DNA from: Candidatus Kaiserbacteria bacterium
GTDB lineage: Bacteria > Patescibacteriota > Minisyncoccia > Phycocordibacterales > UBA2100
Reading direction: 5' to 3'
Assembly: GCA_016217965.1 (NCBI GenBank)
Contig: JACRFI010000007.1
Location: 1-37,814, forward strand
DNA: 37,814 nucleotides
Part shown: piece by piece, positions 7,301 to 12,641 of the stretch
Layout of the letters: each line of letters begins with the position of its first letter
How positions within the stretch are numbered: position 1 is the first letter of the stretch
The notes under the pieces: model-generated
What the model was told of the DNA's origin: nothing
Databases searched by the model: none
The model's input: only the letters and a program-made list of their open reading frames with translations
Made by a program: the position numbers and the translations under genes

Positions 7301-8800
7301 GCCTTCTATTTTGCGCGCGAGATCGAGGATCTCGCGCGCATCCGCATCTTTTTTGTACGCATCTTTCAATTCCGGTGTGCTCTCCAACGAACTATCTATT
7401 GTCACCGGGAATCCTTGTTTCCCGAACGGTATCATTTTCGCAATTTTGTCACCGGTTCCATATGAATGCCCAAGCGCGCGTGCGACATCGCGCACTGCCG
7501 CACGTGCCATCATCGTCCCGAACGTGCCTATCTGAGCGACATGTGTTTCGCCATATTTCTGCCGCACGTAATCAATGAGTTGGTCGCGACGGTTGTCTGC
7601 GAGGTCCATATCGATATCCGGAGGCGACGGTCTCTCAGGATTGAGAAAGCGTTCGAAGGGAAGGTTGTATTCAATTGGGTTTACCGTCGTGATGCCGCAC
7701 AGGTACGAGACGAGGGAACCTGCTGCTGAACCTCGCGTGTTTGTATAGATGCCCACGTCGCGTGCGTGGCGCAGGAGGTCTGCGACGACGAGAAAGTACG
7801 GCGAGTATCCTTTTTTTGCGATGATTGAAAGTTCATATTCGACACGCTCGATGAGAGCCGTTGTTTGCGGCAGGTTTCGAACCGAAAAGCCTGCGAATGC
7901 GAGCTCTCGCAACTCTTTGTCATGCGTGGAATCCTTTGAAACAGGAAAATCGGGGAAGACCCACGTTCCCAGTTTCAATTCGAGTTCGCACATGTCGGCG
8001 ATGCGCTTTGAATTCTCGAGCGCTTCCGGTAAGTCTTTGAACAGTTCTCCCGCGCGAGCTTGCGAAATGAATGAAAAATCATATGCGTTCTCTTCGAACT
8101 CACGGTTCAAGACGCGCCCTGTCCGTATGTTATTCACAAGCTCGCGCGCGAGCGCGTCACGCTTGTCGAGGTAATAGACTTCATGCGATGCGACAAGGGG
8201 AATCCCGGCCTCTCTCGCGCTTGAGACTATTTGCTTGCCTATCTTTTCATGTTCCTCAATTTCTGGGTGCCTTGTCACTTCCGCAAAACAGTTAGCGCCG
8301 AATACGTTTTTGTAAAATGCCAAAAGTTCCGCGGACTTTTCTTTGGACCCATCTTTCAGTGCTCTCGCATGCTCACCAGAGAATGCTGGCAGAATAGCAA
8401 TGAGCCCCTCTCGATTTGCTTCCATAAGCTCGTGGTCTATGCGCGGGCGATAGTAGAAGCCTTCTAGATGAGATTTCGTCACGAGTTGTATCAGGTTCCG
8501 ATATCCTGTCTCATTCTTCGCGAGAAGCACGAGGCGGGAATGCCGGTCGTCCACACGGTGTTCTTTGTCGTGGCGGGTCCGGGGGGAAACGAAAAAATCG
8601 ACGCCGATAATTGGCTTGATGCCGTGCTCTTTGCATTCCTTATAGAAATCTATGGCGGCGTACATGTTGCCGTTATCGGTGAGCGCGAGAGCACCTTGGC
8701 CGTCTTTTTTCGCCGCGGCGACCAATTCTGGGATCTTTGGCAGTGCCTCAAGGAGAGAGAAGTGACTGTGGGTGTGTAGATGTACAAACTCTGCTTTCAT
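4343..8800 (-). CDS. dnaE: DNA polymerase III alpha subunit, interrupted by an intein
   Basis: 1485 aa precursor; about 1058 aa after removal of the 427-aa intein, close to normal DnaE length. The N-terminal PHP domain begins FVHLHTHSHFSLLEA. The polymerase active site has PDIDMDLADNRRDQ (two Asp as in DxD of the C-family) and LLKFDFLGLTNLSVL. The intein sits in the conserved YGFNK/SHAASYGN motif. The C-terminal OB-fold is visible (VIAGFLETVQPILTKNGERM). It replicates the chromosome. ATG 8800 is supported by alignment of the PHP start; no Shine-Dalgarno is present, and translation is probably coupled to a mini-ORF whose TGA overlaps the ATG (ATGA). The thrS T-box follows immediately downstream on the same strand. 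Confidence 0.97.
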   Translation of the reverse strand: MKAEFVHLHTHSHFSLLEALPKIPELVAAAKKDGQGALALTDNGNMYAAIDFYKECKEHGIKPIIGVDFFVSPRTRHDKEHRVDDRHSRLVLLAKNETGYRNLIQLVTKSHLEGFYYRPRIDHELMEANREGLIAILPAFSGEHARALKDGSKEKSAELLAFYKNVFGANCFAEVTRHPEIEEHEKIGKQIVSSAREAGIPLVASHEVYYLDKRDALARELVNNIRTGRVLNREFEENAYDFSFISQARAGELFKDLPEALENSKRIADMCELELKLGTWVFPDFPVSKDSTHDKELRELAFAGFSVRNLPQTTALIERVEYELSIIAKKGYSPYFLVVADLLRHARDVGIYTNTRGSAAGSLVSYLCGITTVNPIEYNLPFERFLNPERPSPPDIDMDLADNRRDQLIDYVRQKYGETHVAQIGTFGTMMARAAVRDVARALGHSYGTGDKIAKMIPFGKQGFPVTIDSSLESTPELKDAYKKDADAREILDLARKIEGNARHVGVHAAGVVIAPSAVTDFVPIQRDPKGGKTITQYDMHAVEEAGLLKFDFLGLTNLSVLADSVTRVRERLGVHVDLDKISLEDKATYEMLSRGETLGVFQLAGGGMTNYLIDLKPSSIHDINAMVALYRPGPMGFIPAYIERKHNPKLVKYLDPRMEPILKNSYGVITYQDDVLEIAIQLAGYSWLEADKLRKAIGKKIPKEMAAQKEKLMKGAIEGGMREDAAEKLWQQIETFAAYGFNKCLAGDTRIYDSETGVSQPLRTMYDNRLKTTVYALDKRMRITSTESSAPFENGIKQVYKLRTRSGRTIRSTDNHPFRTFDGWTPLEKLQPGMRIAAPRRLPQPKNARPLASYKAAALGYLIAEGNLCHPHGVYFYSTQEDEIRDFIAAASQFSNTKISINRNKPATSVYVGQIDQKKGNSLRVWLSELGLANKIATEKFIPDAIFQADNHSLAILLGKMWQGDGCADVKNQLFYYATSSRRLSDDLQHLLLRFGIVSTIHAKQFKYRDSLRPGWTVHIHGSENLTSFMNAIGKHLIGTKRDAAEAVTKNSTVRSNNRGRGTADTVPAPIFTHIRRELVRSGFSISSVVKMAHVSERTLGYDARKKGYTRSVLTRIADALDSSLLRQYARSDIFWDEVVTIEPDGEEMTYDLTVPGPSNFVANGIFVHNSHAASYGNLAYKTAYMKANYPVDYMAAVLTADAGDVEKIAEVVAECSRMGLTILPPSVNESRGTFTVVPDPSNPSGQAIRFGLYSIKNFGTGVADSIITEREANGRYESITDFLIRIHDKNLNKKSLEALIMSGALDEYGERATLLGNIEILLAYHRESMSAPEGQDSLFGASSAISRELPLKEHGPATMEQRLAWEKELLGFYVSGHPLDKHKEKLSRQKISLKEAKEKFPHGVETVIAGFLETVQPILTKNGERMMFAKLADYSGSIEIVAFPRTLKENEALFTPGSCVMLKGKFSSRNGESSFVVDRVKAL
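5288..6568 (-). mobile_element. DnaE intein with LAGLIDADG homing endonuclease and HTH-like insert
   Basis: 427 residues (745-1171 of the precursor), from Cys in FNK/CLAGDTRI to Asn in IFVHN/SHA. All splicing blocks are visible: A (CLAGDTRIYD), B (STDNHPFRT), F (TYDLTVPGPSNFVANG), G (FVHN followed by Ser+1). Two LAGLIDADG motifs are seen: ALGYLIAEGN and LLGKMWQGDG. Between the endonuclease and block F is a helix-turn-helix-like stretch (FSISSVVKMAHVSERTLG). The insertion point is three residues downstream of the cyanobacterial split DnaE intein site (Y/CFNK). The acidic residues of both endonuclease motifs are kept (E and D), so activity is possible. Confidence 0.95.
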
Positions 8801-8889
8801 AATGAAATATTCCGGTGCACCCCAGTACCACAGCGCTGCGCACTGGCTACGGGGCAGGCGAAAGAAGCCTTATCCGCACGCGTGGACAT
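8797..8889 (-). CDS. 30-codon leaderless mini-ORF overlapping the dnaE start
   Basis: ATG at 8889 reads MSTRADKASFACPVASAQRC then GTGVHRNISL and stops at TGA 8797-8799, sharing ATGA with the dnaE start. An extended -10 box TGCTATACT lies 6 nt before this ATG, so the mRNA should start at or next to it. This implies that ribosomes load on the mini-ORF and reinitiate at dnaE. The peptide has two Cys and no recognised domain; the arrangement argues more for a coupling device than for a functional peptide. Inference from position, not shown experimentally. Confidence 0.55.
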   Translation of the reverse strand: MSTRADKASFACPVASAQRCGTGVHRNISL

Positions 8890-8895
8890 GGGAAA

Positions 8896-8904
8896 AGTAT
8901 AGCA
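8896..8904 (-). promoter_or_regulatory. Extended -10 promoter of dnaE transcript
   Basis: Minus strand TGC-TATACT, last base 6 nt from the mini-ORF ATG. No convincing -35, as expected for an extended -10. Confidence 0.6.
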
Positions 8905-8981
8905 GAGCGTAATCCCCACCATTTTTTGCGTTGTTCTTTGGAGCTGCTAGCATTAAGGTATTACTGATAATTCAGATTCGT

Positions 8982-9389
8982 ATGTCGCGTAACCGAATGG
9001 AAGTTCCTGAAGCTCCAGATCCTCAAGTGATCAAGGAACGTGAAGATGCAAAGGAGGCGATGAAAGCGTGGAAAGAAGATGTGGAGCAGCAGTTCGCAGA
9101 AGAAATTAAAGCAAAAAAAGGCAGTGTCGTACTGTCTGCGGATGGGGACATACTGGATGTCCTGACCCAATCCGGTCATTTTCGGATAGTCTATAATCCA
9201 AAGGATAATGCCGAGAGGCCATACCAACAATACGCGTTTCAATCAAAAGACGATTTTTATGACAAGGAGACGAATCCTTCTGAAATGCCGCGTTATGTGA
9301 ATCTTTCTAAAGAATCTGTCGGCAAATTAATATACAATCTGAAAGAGTGGCTGGAAGCACAGGAGAGGCCCGAGAAGACAGTTGAGTAA
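8982..9389 (+). CDS. Hypothetical small charged protein
   Basis: 135 aa from ATG 8982 (MSRNRMEVPEAPDPQVIKER). An upstream in-frame ATG at 8931 would add 17 hydrophobic residues that overlap the likely promoter (GATAAT at 8966-8971). The N-terminal third is a charged helix (KEAMKAWKEDVEQQFAEEIK), followed by a mixed alpha/beta part (GSVVLSADGDILDVL, FRIVYNPKDNAERPYQQYAF). No Cys, no membrane segment. I do not recognise the family. It ends 6 nt before rnhB and is probably cotranscribed with it. Confidence 0.7.
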   Translation: MSRNRMEVPEAPDPQVIKEREDAKEAMKAWKEDVEQQFAEEIKAKKGSVVLSADGDILDVLTQSGHFRIVYNPKDNAERPYQQYAFQSKDDFYDKETNPSEMPRYVNLSKESVGKLIYNLKEWLEAQERPEKTVE

Positions 9390-9395
9390 TTTGCG

Positions 9396-10010
9396 ATGTC
9401 TAACTTTTTTATTGGCATCGACGAAGCGGGGCGGGGAGCTCTCGCGGGGCCTGTGTGCGTGGGCGCGGTGTTGTACCCAGAGGATTTCGACTGGAAGGAG
9501 GTCTTCAGCTTGATAACGAAAAAGGGAAAGCCGAAATTACGAGACTCGAAGCAGCTTACCGCGCAGCAGAGGGACATTTTGTATGAATACATTGCGGCCC
9601 ACGGTAGATTGCGCCATGCAAGCGCGTTCGTGGATGCATCGACAATAGATTCTATTGGTATTGTAAATGCTGCACATGAAGCGGCTGCGGTGGCGATATC
9701 TGAGCTTGGTATCGGTCCGGCGCGCGTACAGGTTCTCCTGGATGCCGGGCTTCGTGTCCCCTCGAAATGGGACCAACAGTCGTTTGTCCGCGGAGACGAA
9801 CGCATTCCCGCCATCTCGTTCGCGTCCATTGTTGCCAAAGTTACGCGCGATAGGCACATGGAAGAGCTCTCTCTGGCGTATGCCGGCTACGGTTTCGAGC
9901 ACAACAAGGGATATGGCACCAACGGGCATTTCGAGGCTATACGGAAACTCGGCGTGCATGCGATCCACAGGACATACTTTTTGCGACGCTACCAGGTAAG
10001 TATCAAATAA
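9396..10010 (+). CDS. rnhB: Ribonuclease HII
   Basis: 204 aa, normal family length. It cleaves the RNA strand of RNA-DNA hybrids and removes misincorporated ribonucleotides. Motifs: FIGIDEAGRGALAGPV with catalytic Asp9-Glu10, LRDSKQL, LLDAGLRVP (Asp116), VRGDERIPAISFASIVAKVTRD. Start ATG 9396 places IDEAGRG at the usual distance from the N-terminus. It lies 6 nt downstream of the preceding small gene without a Shine-Dalgarno. Confidence 0.97.
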   Translation: MSNFFIGIDEAGRGALAGPVCVGAVLYPEDFDWKEVFSLITKKGKPKLRDSKQLTAQQRDILYEYIAAHGRLRHASAFVDASTIDSIGIVNAAHEAAAVAISELGIGPARVQVLLDAGLRVPSKWDQQSFVRGDERIPAISFASIVAKVTRDRHMEELSLAYAGYGFEHNKGYGTNGHFEAIRKLGVHAIHRTYFLRRYQVSIK

Positions 10011-10042
10011 GTATTTACCTCTTAATTCCAATCAGATTCCTT

Positions 10043-10070
10043 TTGATACTTGGAACTTGATACTTGATAC
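10043..10070 (+). repeat. 28-nt module of four heptamers (TTGATAC type)
   Basis: TTGATAC, TTGGAAC, TTGATAC, TTGATAC in exact tandem register. The third unit supplies the -35 box of the rpmF promoter. Confidence 0.8.
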
Positions 10071-10085
10071 TTTCCGCGCTATATT
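10057..10085 (+). promoter_or_regulatory. Leaderless promoter of rpmF
   Basis: TTGATA (10057-10062), 17-nt spacer, TATATT (10080-10085), then 7 nt to ATG 10093. The transcription start should fall at or next to the A of ATG. Confidence 0.75.
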
Positions 10086-10092
10086 GCGGGCA

Positions 10093-10371
10093 ATGGTAGT
10101 CCGAATGCGGGTGAACCGCTCAAAGACAGGAAAACGCCGAAGCCACCACGCACTGGTGGCAGCCTCGCTCGCAGTATGCGAATGTGGCGCGCCGCGCGTC
10201 AGCCATAGGGCATGCGCCGAGTGCGGCAAATACAACGGAAAGGTTGTCATTGATGTCGTCGCCAGGGCAAAAAGGGAGGCGCGACGCGACAAGAAGAAGC
10301 AAAAAGAGCTTCGAGCTGCCGGCCAAGAGAAAGACACTACTAATTCTAAAGAAGAAGCAAAAACCACGTAA
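10093..10371 (+). CDS. rpmF: Ribosomal protein bL32
   Basis: 92 aa from ATG 10093 (MVVRMRVNRSKTGKRRSHHA). The RRSHHAL motif and a CxC...CxxC zinc ribbon (CECGAPRVSHRACAECGKY) identify bL32. A longer reading from 10057 is rejected because it would begin inside the promoter. The C-terminus carries an extra Lys/Arg/Glu-rich tail (REARRDKKKQKELRAAGQEK) compared with the usual ~57-60 aa protein. Leaderless by promoter geometry. Confidence 0.93.
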   Translation: MVVRMRVNRSKTGKRRSHHALVAASLAVCECGAPRVSHRACAECGKYNGKVVIDVVARAKREARRDKKKQKELRAAGQEKDTTNSKEEAKTT

Positions 10372-10387
10372 TCTTCATTTGTTTCCG

Positions 10388-10417
10388 TTTACGCTTGTTC
10401 TTTATCCGCCATATGAT
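10388..10417 (+). promoter_or_regulatory. Possible nusB promoter
   Basis: TTTACG (10388-10393), 18-nt spacer, TATGAT (10412-10417). The predicted transcript would begin within the heptamer module that forms the 5' leader. Confidence 0.4.
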
Positions 10418-10421
10418 TCTA

Positions 10422-10449
10422 GAAGCTAGAAGCTAGTACCTAGAAGCTA
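10422..10449 (+). repeat. 28-nt heptamer module upstream of nusB
   Basis: GAAGCTA, GAAGCTA, GTACCTA, GAAGCTA. It ends exactly 6 nt before the nusB ATG, the same offset as the modules before smc and khpA. Confidence 0.85.
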
Positions 10450-10455
10450 TCTGTT

Positions 10456-11367
10456 ATGGCAAATCGCCACCTTGCTCGTTCGGTTGTCCTTCAGGTCCTG
10501 TTTGAGAAGGACCAACAAAAAGGCGCGATGAGCCTTGTCGACGCGGAAGGACGTCTCGTTGATTATTCTCGCGAATTCGGCGCGCGCGACAGCGATCTTT
10601 CTTTTATGAAAGGACTCCTTCAGACAGCGGTAGCGAAACAGAAGGAAATAGACAAAGTCATCGAAACTGCGGCGCCAGAGTGGCCGATAGATAAGATAGC
10701 AGCGATAGATAGGAACGTGCTTCGGCTCGGACTCACTGAACTCCTCTACTCAGACCGCTCCCAAGTCCCGGCGAAAGTCGCCATCAACGAGGCCATCGAG
10801 CTCGCGAAGCAATTCGGAAGCGCTTCCTCGGGCCGTTTTGTGAACGGTGTTCTTGGAGCCGTATACGTCGAGCTCGGCGAGCCAGGAAAAGGCGAAGGCA
10901 ATACCAGGAAGAAAGACATTGATCCAGGAAAAATACCGGTGCAGCATCTTGCGGGAGCTGTCGTGTATGCAAAGCATCAAGGCGATACGTACCTTGCATT
11001 CGTGCACGACATTTTTGGGCACTGGACCATCTCAAAGGGAAAGATAGAAGATGGCGAGGACGTGGAGTCCGGGGCAAAGCGCGAGATTCGCGAAGAGCTT
11101 GGTGTTGATGTCGAAATACGTGAAGAGCTCGGCGTGAACGAATACATCGCCAACGACCCGGAAATAAAAGGCGGAAAGAAGAGGAAACGTGTCACGTACT
11201 TCCTCGCGGAAGCGCCATTCTCGGAGTTGCGGCTGGGCTCGTCCGGCGGCTTGGACGATGCGCAATGGTTCCCGCTCTCGCAGGTCGGAAGTCTTAATTT
11301 TTACGACGATACGCTCAAGATAATAATACCGGCGATAAATTTGCTTGCTAAGAAGGCAAGCAAATAA
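10456..11367 (+). CDS. nusB: NusB antitermination factor fused to a Nudix hydrolase
   Basis: 303 aa, one uninterrupted frame. Residues 1-140 are NusB (ARSVVLQVLFEKDQQKGA; IDKIAAIDRNVLRLGLTELL; VAINEAIELAKQFGSASSGRFVNGVL in parts), the rRNA transcription antitermination factor. A short Lys/Gly linker (about 141-163) leads to a Nudix domain (about 164-300) with a complete Nudix box: G195, E201, R209-E210 and EELGV, matching GX5EX7REUXEEXGU. Start ATG 10456 fits the NusB N-terminus. NusB is normally a stand-alone protein of about 140 aa; the fusion suggests linkage of rRNA transcription with hydrolysis of a nucleotide, but the substrate cannot be read from the sequence. Confidence 0.93.
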   Translation: MANRHLARSVVLQVLFEKDQQKGAMSLVDAEGRLVDYSREFGARDSDLSFMKGLLQTAVAKQKEIDKVIETAAPEWPIDKIAAIDRNVLRLGLTELLYSDRSQVPAKVAINEAIELAKQFGSASSGRFVNGVLGAVYVELGEPGKGEGNTRKKDIDPGKIPVQHLAGAVVYAKHQGDTYLAFVHDIFGHWTISKGKIEDGEDVESGAKREIREELGVDVEIREELGVNEYIANDPEIKGGKKRKRVTYFLAEAPFSELRLGSSGGLDDAQWFPLSQVGSLNFYDDTLKIIIPAINLLAKKASK

Positions 11368-11369
11368 TG

Positions 11370-11483
11370 ACCAAGCACCAAGAAACAATGACCAAACAAA
11401 CTTCAAACTTCAAGTCCCAAACAAATCCCTTTTTGAATCATTGTAATTTGAAATTTGTTTGTAGCTTGTCTCTTGGTTATTGG
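11370..11483. repeat. Large palindrome built of heptamer units between nusB and rnc
   Basis: The left arm (11370-11425) is eight 7-nt units starting ACCAAGC, ACCAAGA, AACAATG, ACCAAAC. The right arm (about 11439-11483) is its imperfect inverse: its complement reads ACCAAGA, GACAAGC, TACAAAC, AAATTTC, AAATTAC. It fills almost the whole intergenic region and ends 13 nt before the rnc start. Confidence 0.75.
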
Positions 11484-11496
11484 AATTTACGCGTAT

Positions 11497-12186
11497 ATGG
11501 TTGACCTCTCAGAATTCGAGAAGAAGATTGGATATGATTTTGCCGACAAACGGTTACTAGAGTCCGCGTTCACGCACCGTTCCTATCTGAATGAGAACCG
11601 CTCTCCCGGCAAAGAGCACAATGAACGGCTGGAATTCTTAGGCGACGCGGTGTTGGAGTTGGTGGTCACAGAATTCCTGTTCTCAAAATATCCGGACAAA
11701 CCGGAAGGGGACCTGACGGCATTTCGTGCTGCACTCGTTAACACCATCAGCATATCGGATGCGGCGACGAAGCTTGGCATGAATGAGTATCTTCTCCTCT
11801 CGCGCGGCGAATCGAAAGATACTGGCCGCGCGAGGCAGATAATTCTTGCAAATGCGTTCGAGGCTCTTATTGGCGCGTTGTTTCTCGATCGTGGCTACCA
11901 GGTCGCAAAGGAGTTCATTGCTTCACAGCTCTTCCATAAAACTGATGAAGTCGTTGAGAAACGCTTGTGGCAGGATGCGAAAAGCAAATTCCAGGAGATC
12001 GCGCAAGACATTGTTGGGGTTACGCCACGCTACGAGATAGTAAGCCAATCAGGCCCCGATCATGACAAGACATTCGTGACAGGCGTCTATCTTGGTGGTG
12101 ACAGGGTCGCAACTGGCGAAGGCCGTTCGAAGCAAGAGGCGGAACAGGCAGCGGCAGAGGCTGCTCTCGCTGTAAAAGGCTGGTAG
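11497..12186 (+). CDS. rnc: Ribonuclease III
   Basis: 229 aa from ATG 11497 (MVDLSEFEKKIGYDFADKRL); a reading from 11455 would translate the palindrome and is rejected. The catalytic signature is ERLEFLGDAVLEL, with further acidic residues in NAFEALIGALFLDRGY, followed by a C-terminal dsRNA-binding domain (AKSKFQEIAQD to GEGRSKQEAEQAAAEAAL). It processes rRNA precursors and other double-stranded RNA. Its end is 2 nt before the next gene. Confidence 0.97.
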   Translation: MVDLSEFEKKIGYDFADKRLLESAFTHRSYLNENRSPGKEHNERLEFLGDAVLELVVTEFLFSKYPDKPEGDLTAFRAALVNTISISDAATKLGMNEYLLLSRGESKDTGRARQIILANAFEALIGALFLDRGYQVAKEFIASQLFHKTDEVVEKRLWQDAKSKFQEIAQDIVGVTPRYEIVSQSGPDHDKTFVTGVYLGGDRVATGEGRSKQEAEQAAAEAALAVKGW

Positions 12187-12188
12187 GT

Positions 12189-12497
12189 ATGCCTGAGTTC
12201 GACAGACCGTTCAGGAGTCGCACAGCAGAAGAACAGTTGGCAATCCGTGTGGCAAAGGGAGTTGAATTGGTCCGGGACCCGAGCAAGAAATCAGTAGAGC
12301 TTTGGCTAAAGGATACGAACTTGAGAAAGAAAGCGCTCGGTATTCTTGTAAAAGACCCCGGCATTTCAATGAAGAAATTTATTCGGGAACTCGGTAAACC
12401 TTTGGATGTATATTCTATCGAACGTCTAACGGGCAAGCGCTTTAGAGACGGCGGAAGTGAAATCCTGAAAGGAATTCTTGAACAACTAGAGAAATGA
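12189..12497 (+). CDS. Hypothetical protein downstream of rnc
   Basis: 102 aa, mostly helical and basic (MPEFDRPFRSRTAEEQLAIR; KKSVELWLKDTNLRKKALGI; MKKFIRELGKPLDVYSIERL). No Cys, no membrane segment, no recognised domain. It starts 2 nt after the rnc stop, so it is almost certainly cotranscribed and perhaps translationally coupled with rnc. The small basic helical nature would fit nucleic-acid binding, but this is only a guess. Confidence 0.7.
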   Translation: MPEFDRPFRSRTAEEQLAIRVAKGVELVRDPSKKSVELWLKDTNLRKKALGILVKDPGISMKKFIRELGKPLDVYSIERLTGKRFRDGGSEILKGILEQLEK

Positions 12498-12514
12498 GAG
12501 TTTTCCTCGCTGTC

Positions 12515-12590
12515 ACGCATAAATCGCTGCTGCGATTTTGCGCTACCCCGTCTCGACGCCGACGCGTCTCCGATCTTACGCCGCTCCTTA
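12515..12590 (+). repeat. Divergent copy of the covarying palindromic element
   Basis: Hairpin AAATCGC-TGCT-GCGATTT (12521-12538), linker with GCGCT and GTCTC, then hairpin GACGC-CGAC-GCGTC (about 12555-12568). The order, the TGCT loop and the linker words match the core of the elements at 25640, 30629 and 32660, with different but complementary stems. The long outer arms are not evident here. Confidence 0.55.
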
Positions 12591-12607
12591 TCCCGCGGCT
12601 CACCCTA

Positions 12608-12635
12608 GCAGCTACAAGCTACAAGCTGTAAGCTA
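12608..12635 (+). repeat. 28-nt heptamer module upstream of smc
   Basis: GCAGCTA, CAAGCTA, CAAGCTG, TAAGCTA, ending exactly 6 nt before the smc ATG at 12642. Confidence 0.85.
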
Positions 12636-12641
12636 TTTACG

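Noticed and set aside
8810-8880. GC-rich palindromic segments upstream of dnaE as another copy of the TGCT-loop element
   Set aside because: The GCGCT and GTCTC linker words and the TGCT hairpin are not present in the right order; the stretch is explained by the mini-ORF.
11455-11496. Upstream start for rnc
   Set aside because: The extra 14 residues are hydrophobic, translate part of the palindrome, and are not part of the RNase III domain.
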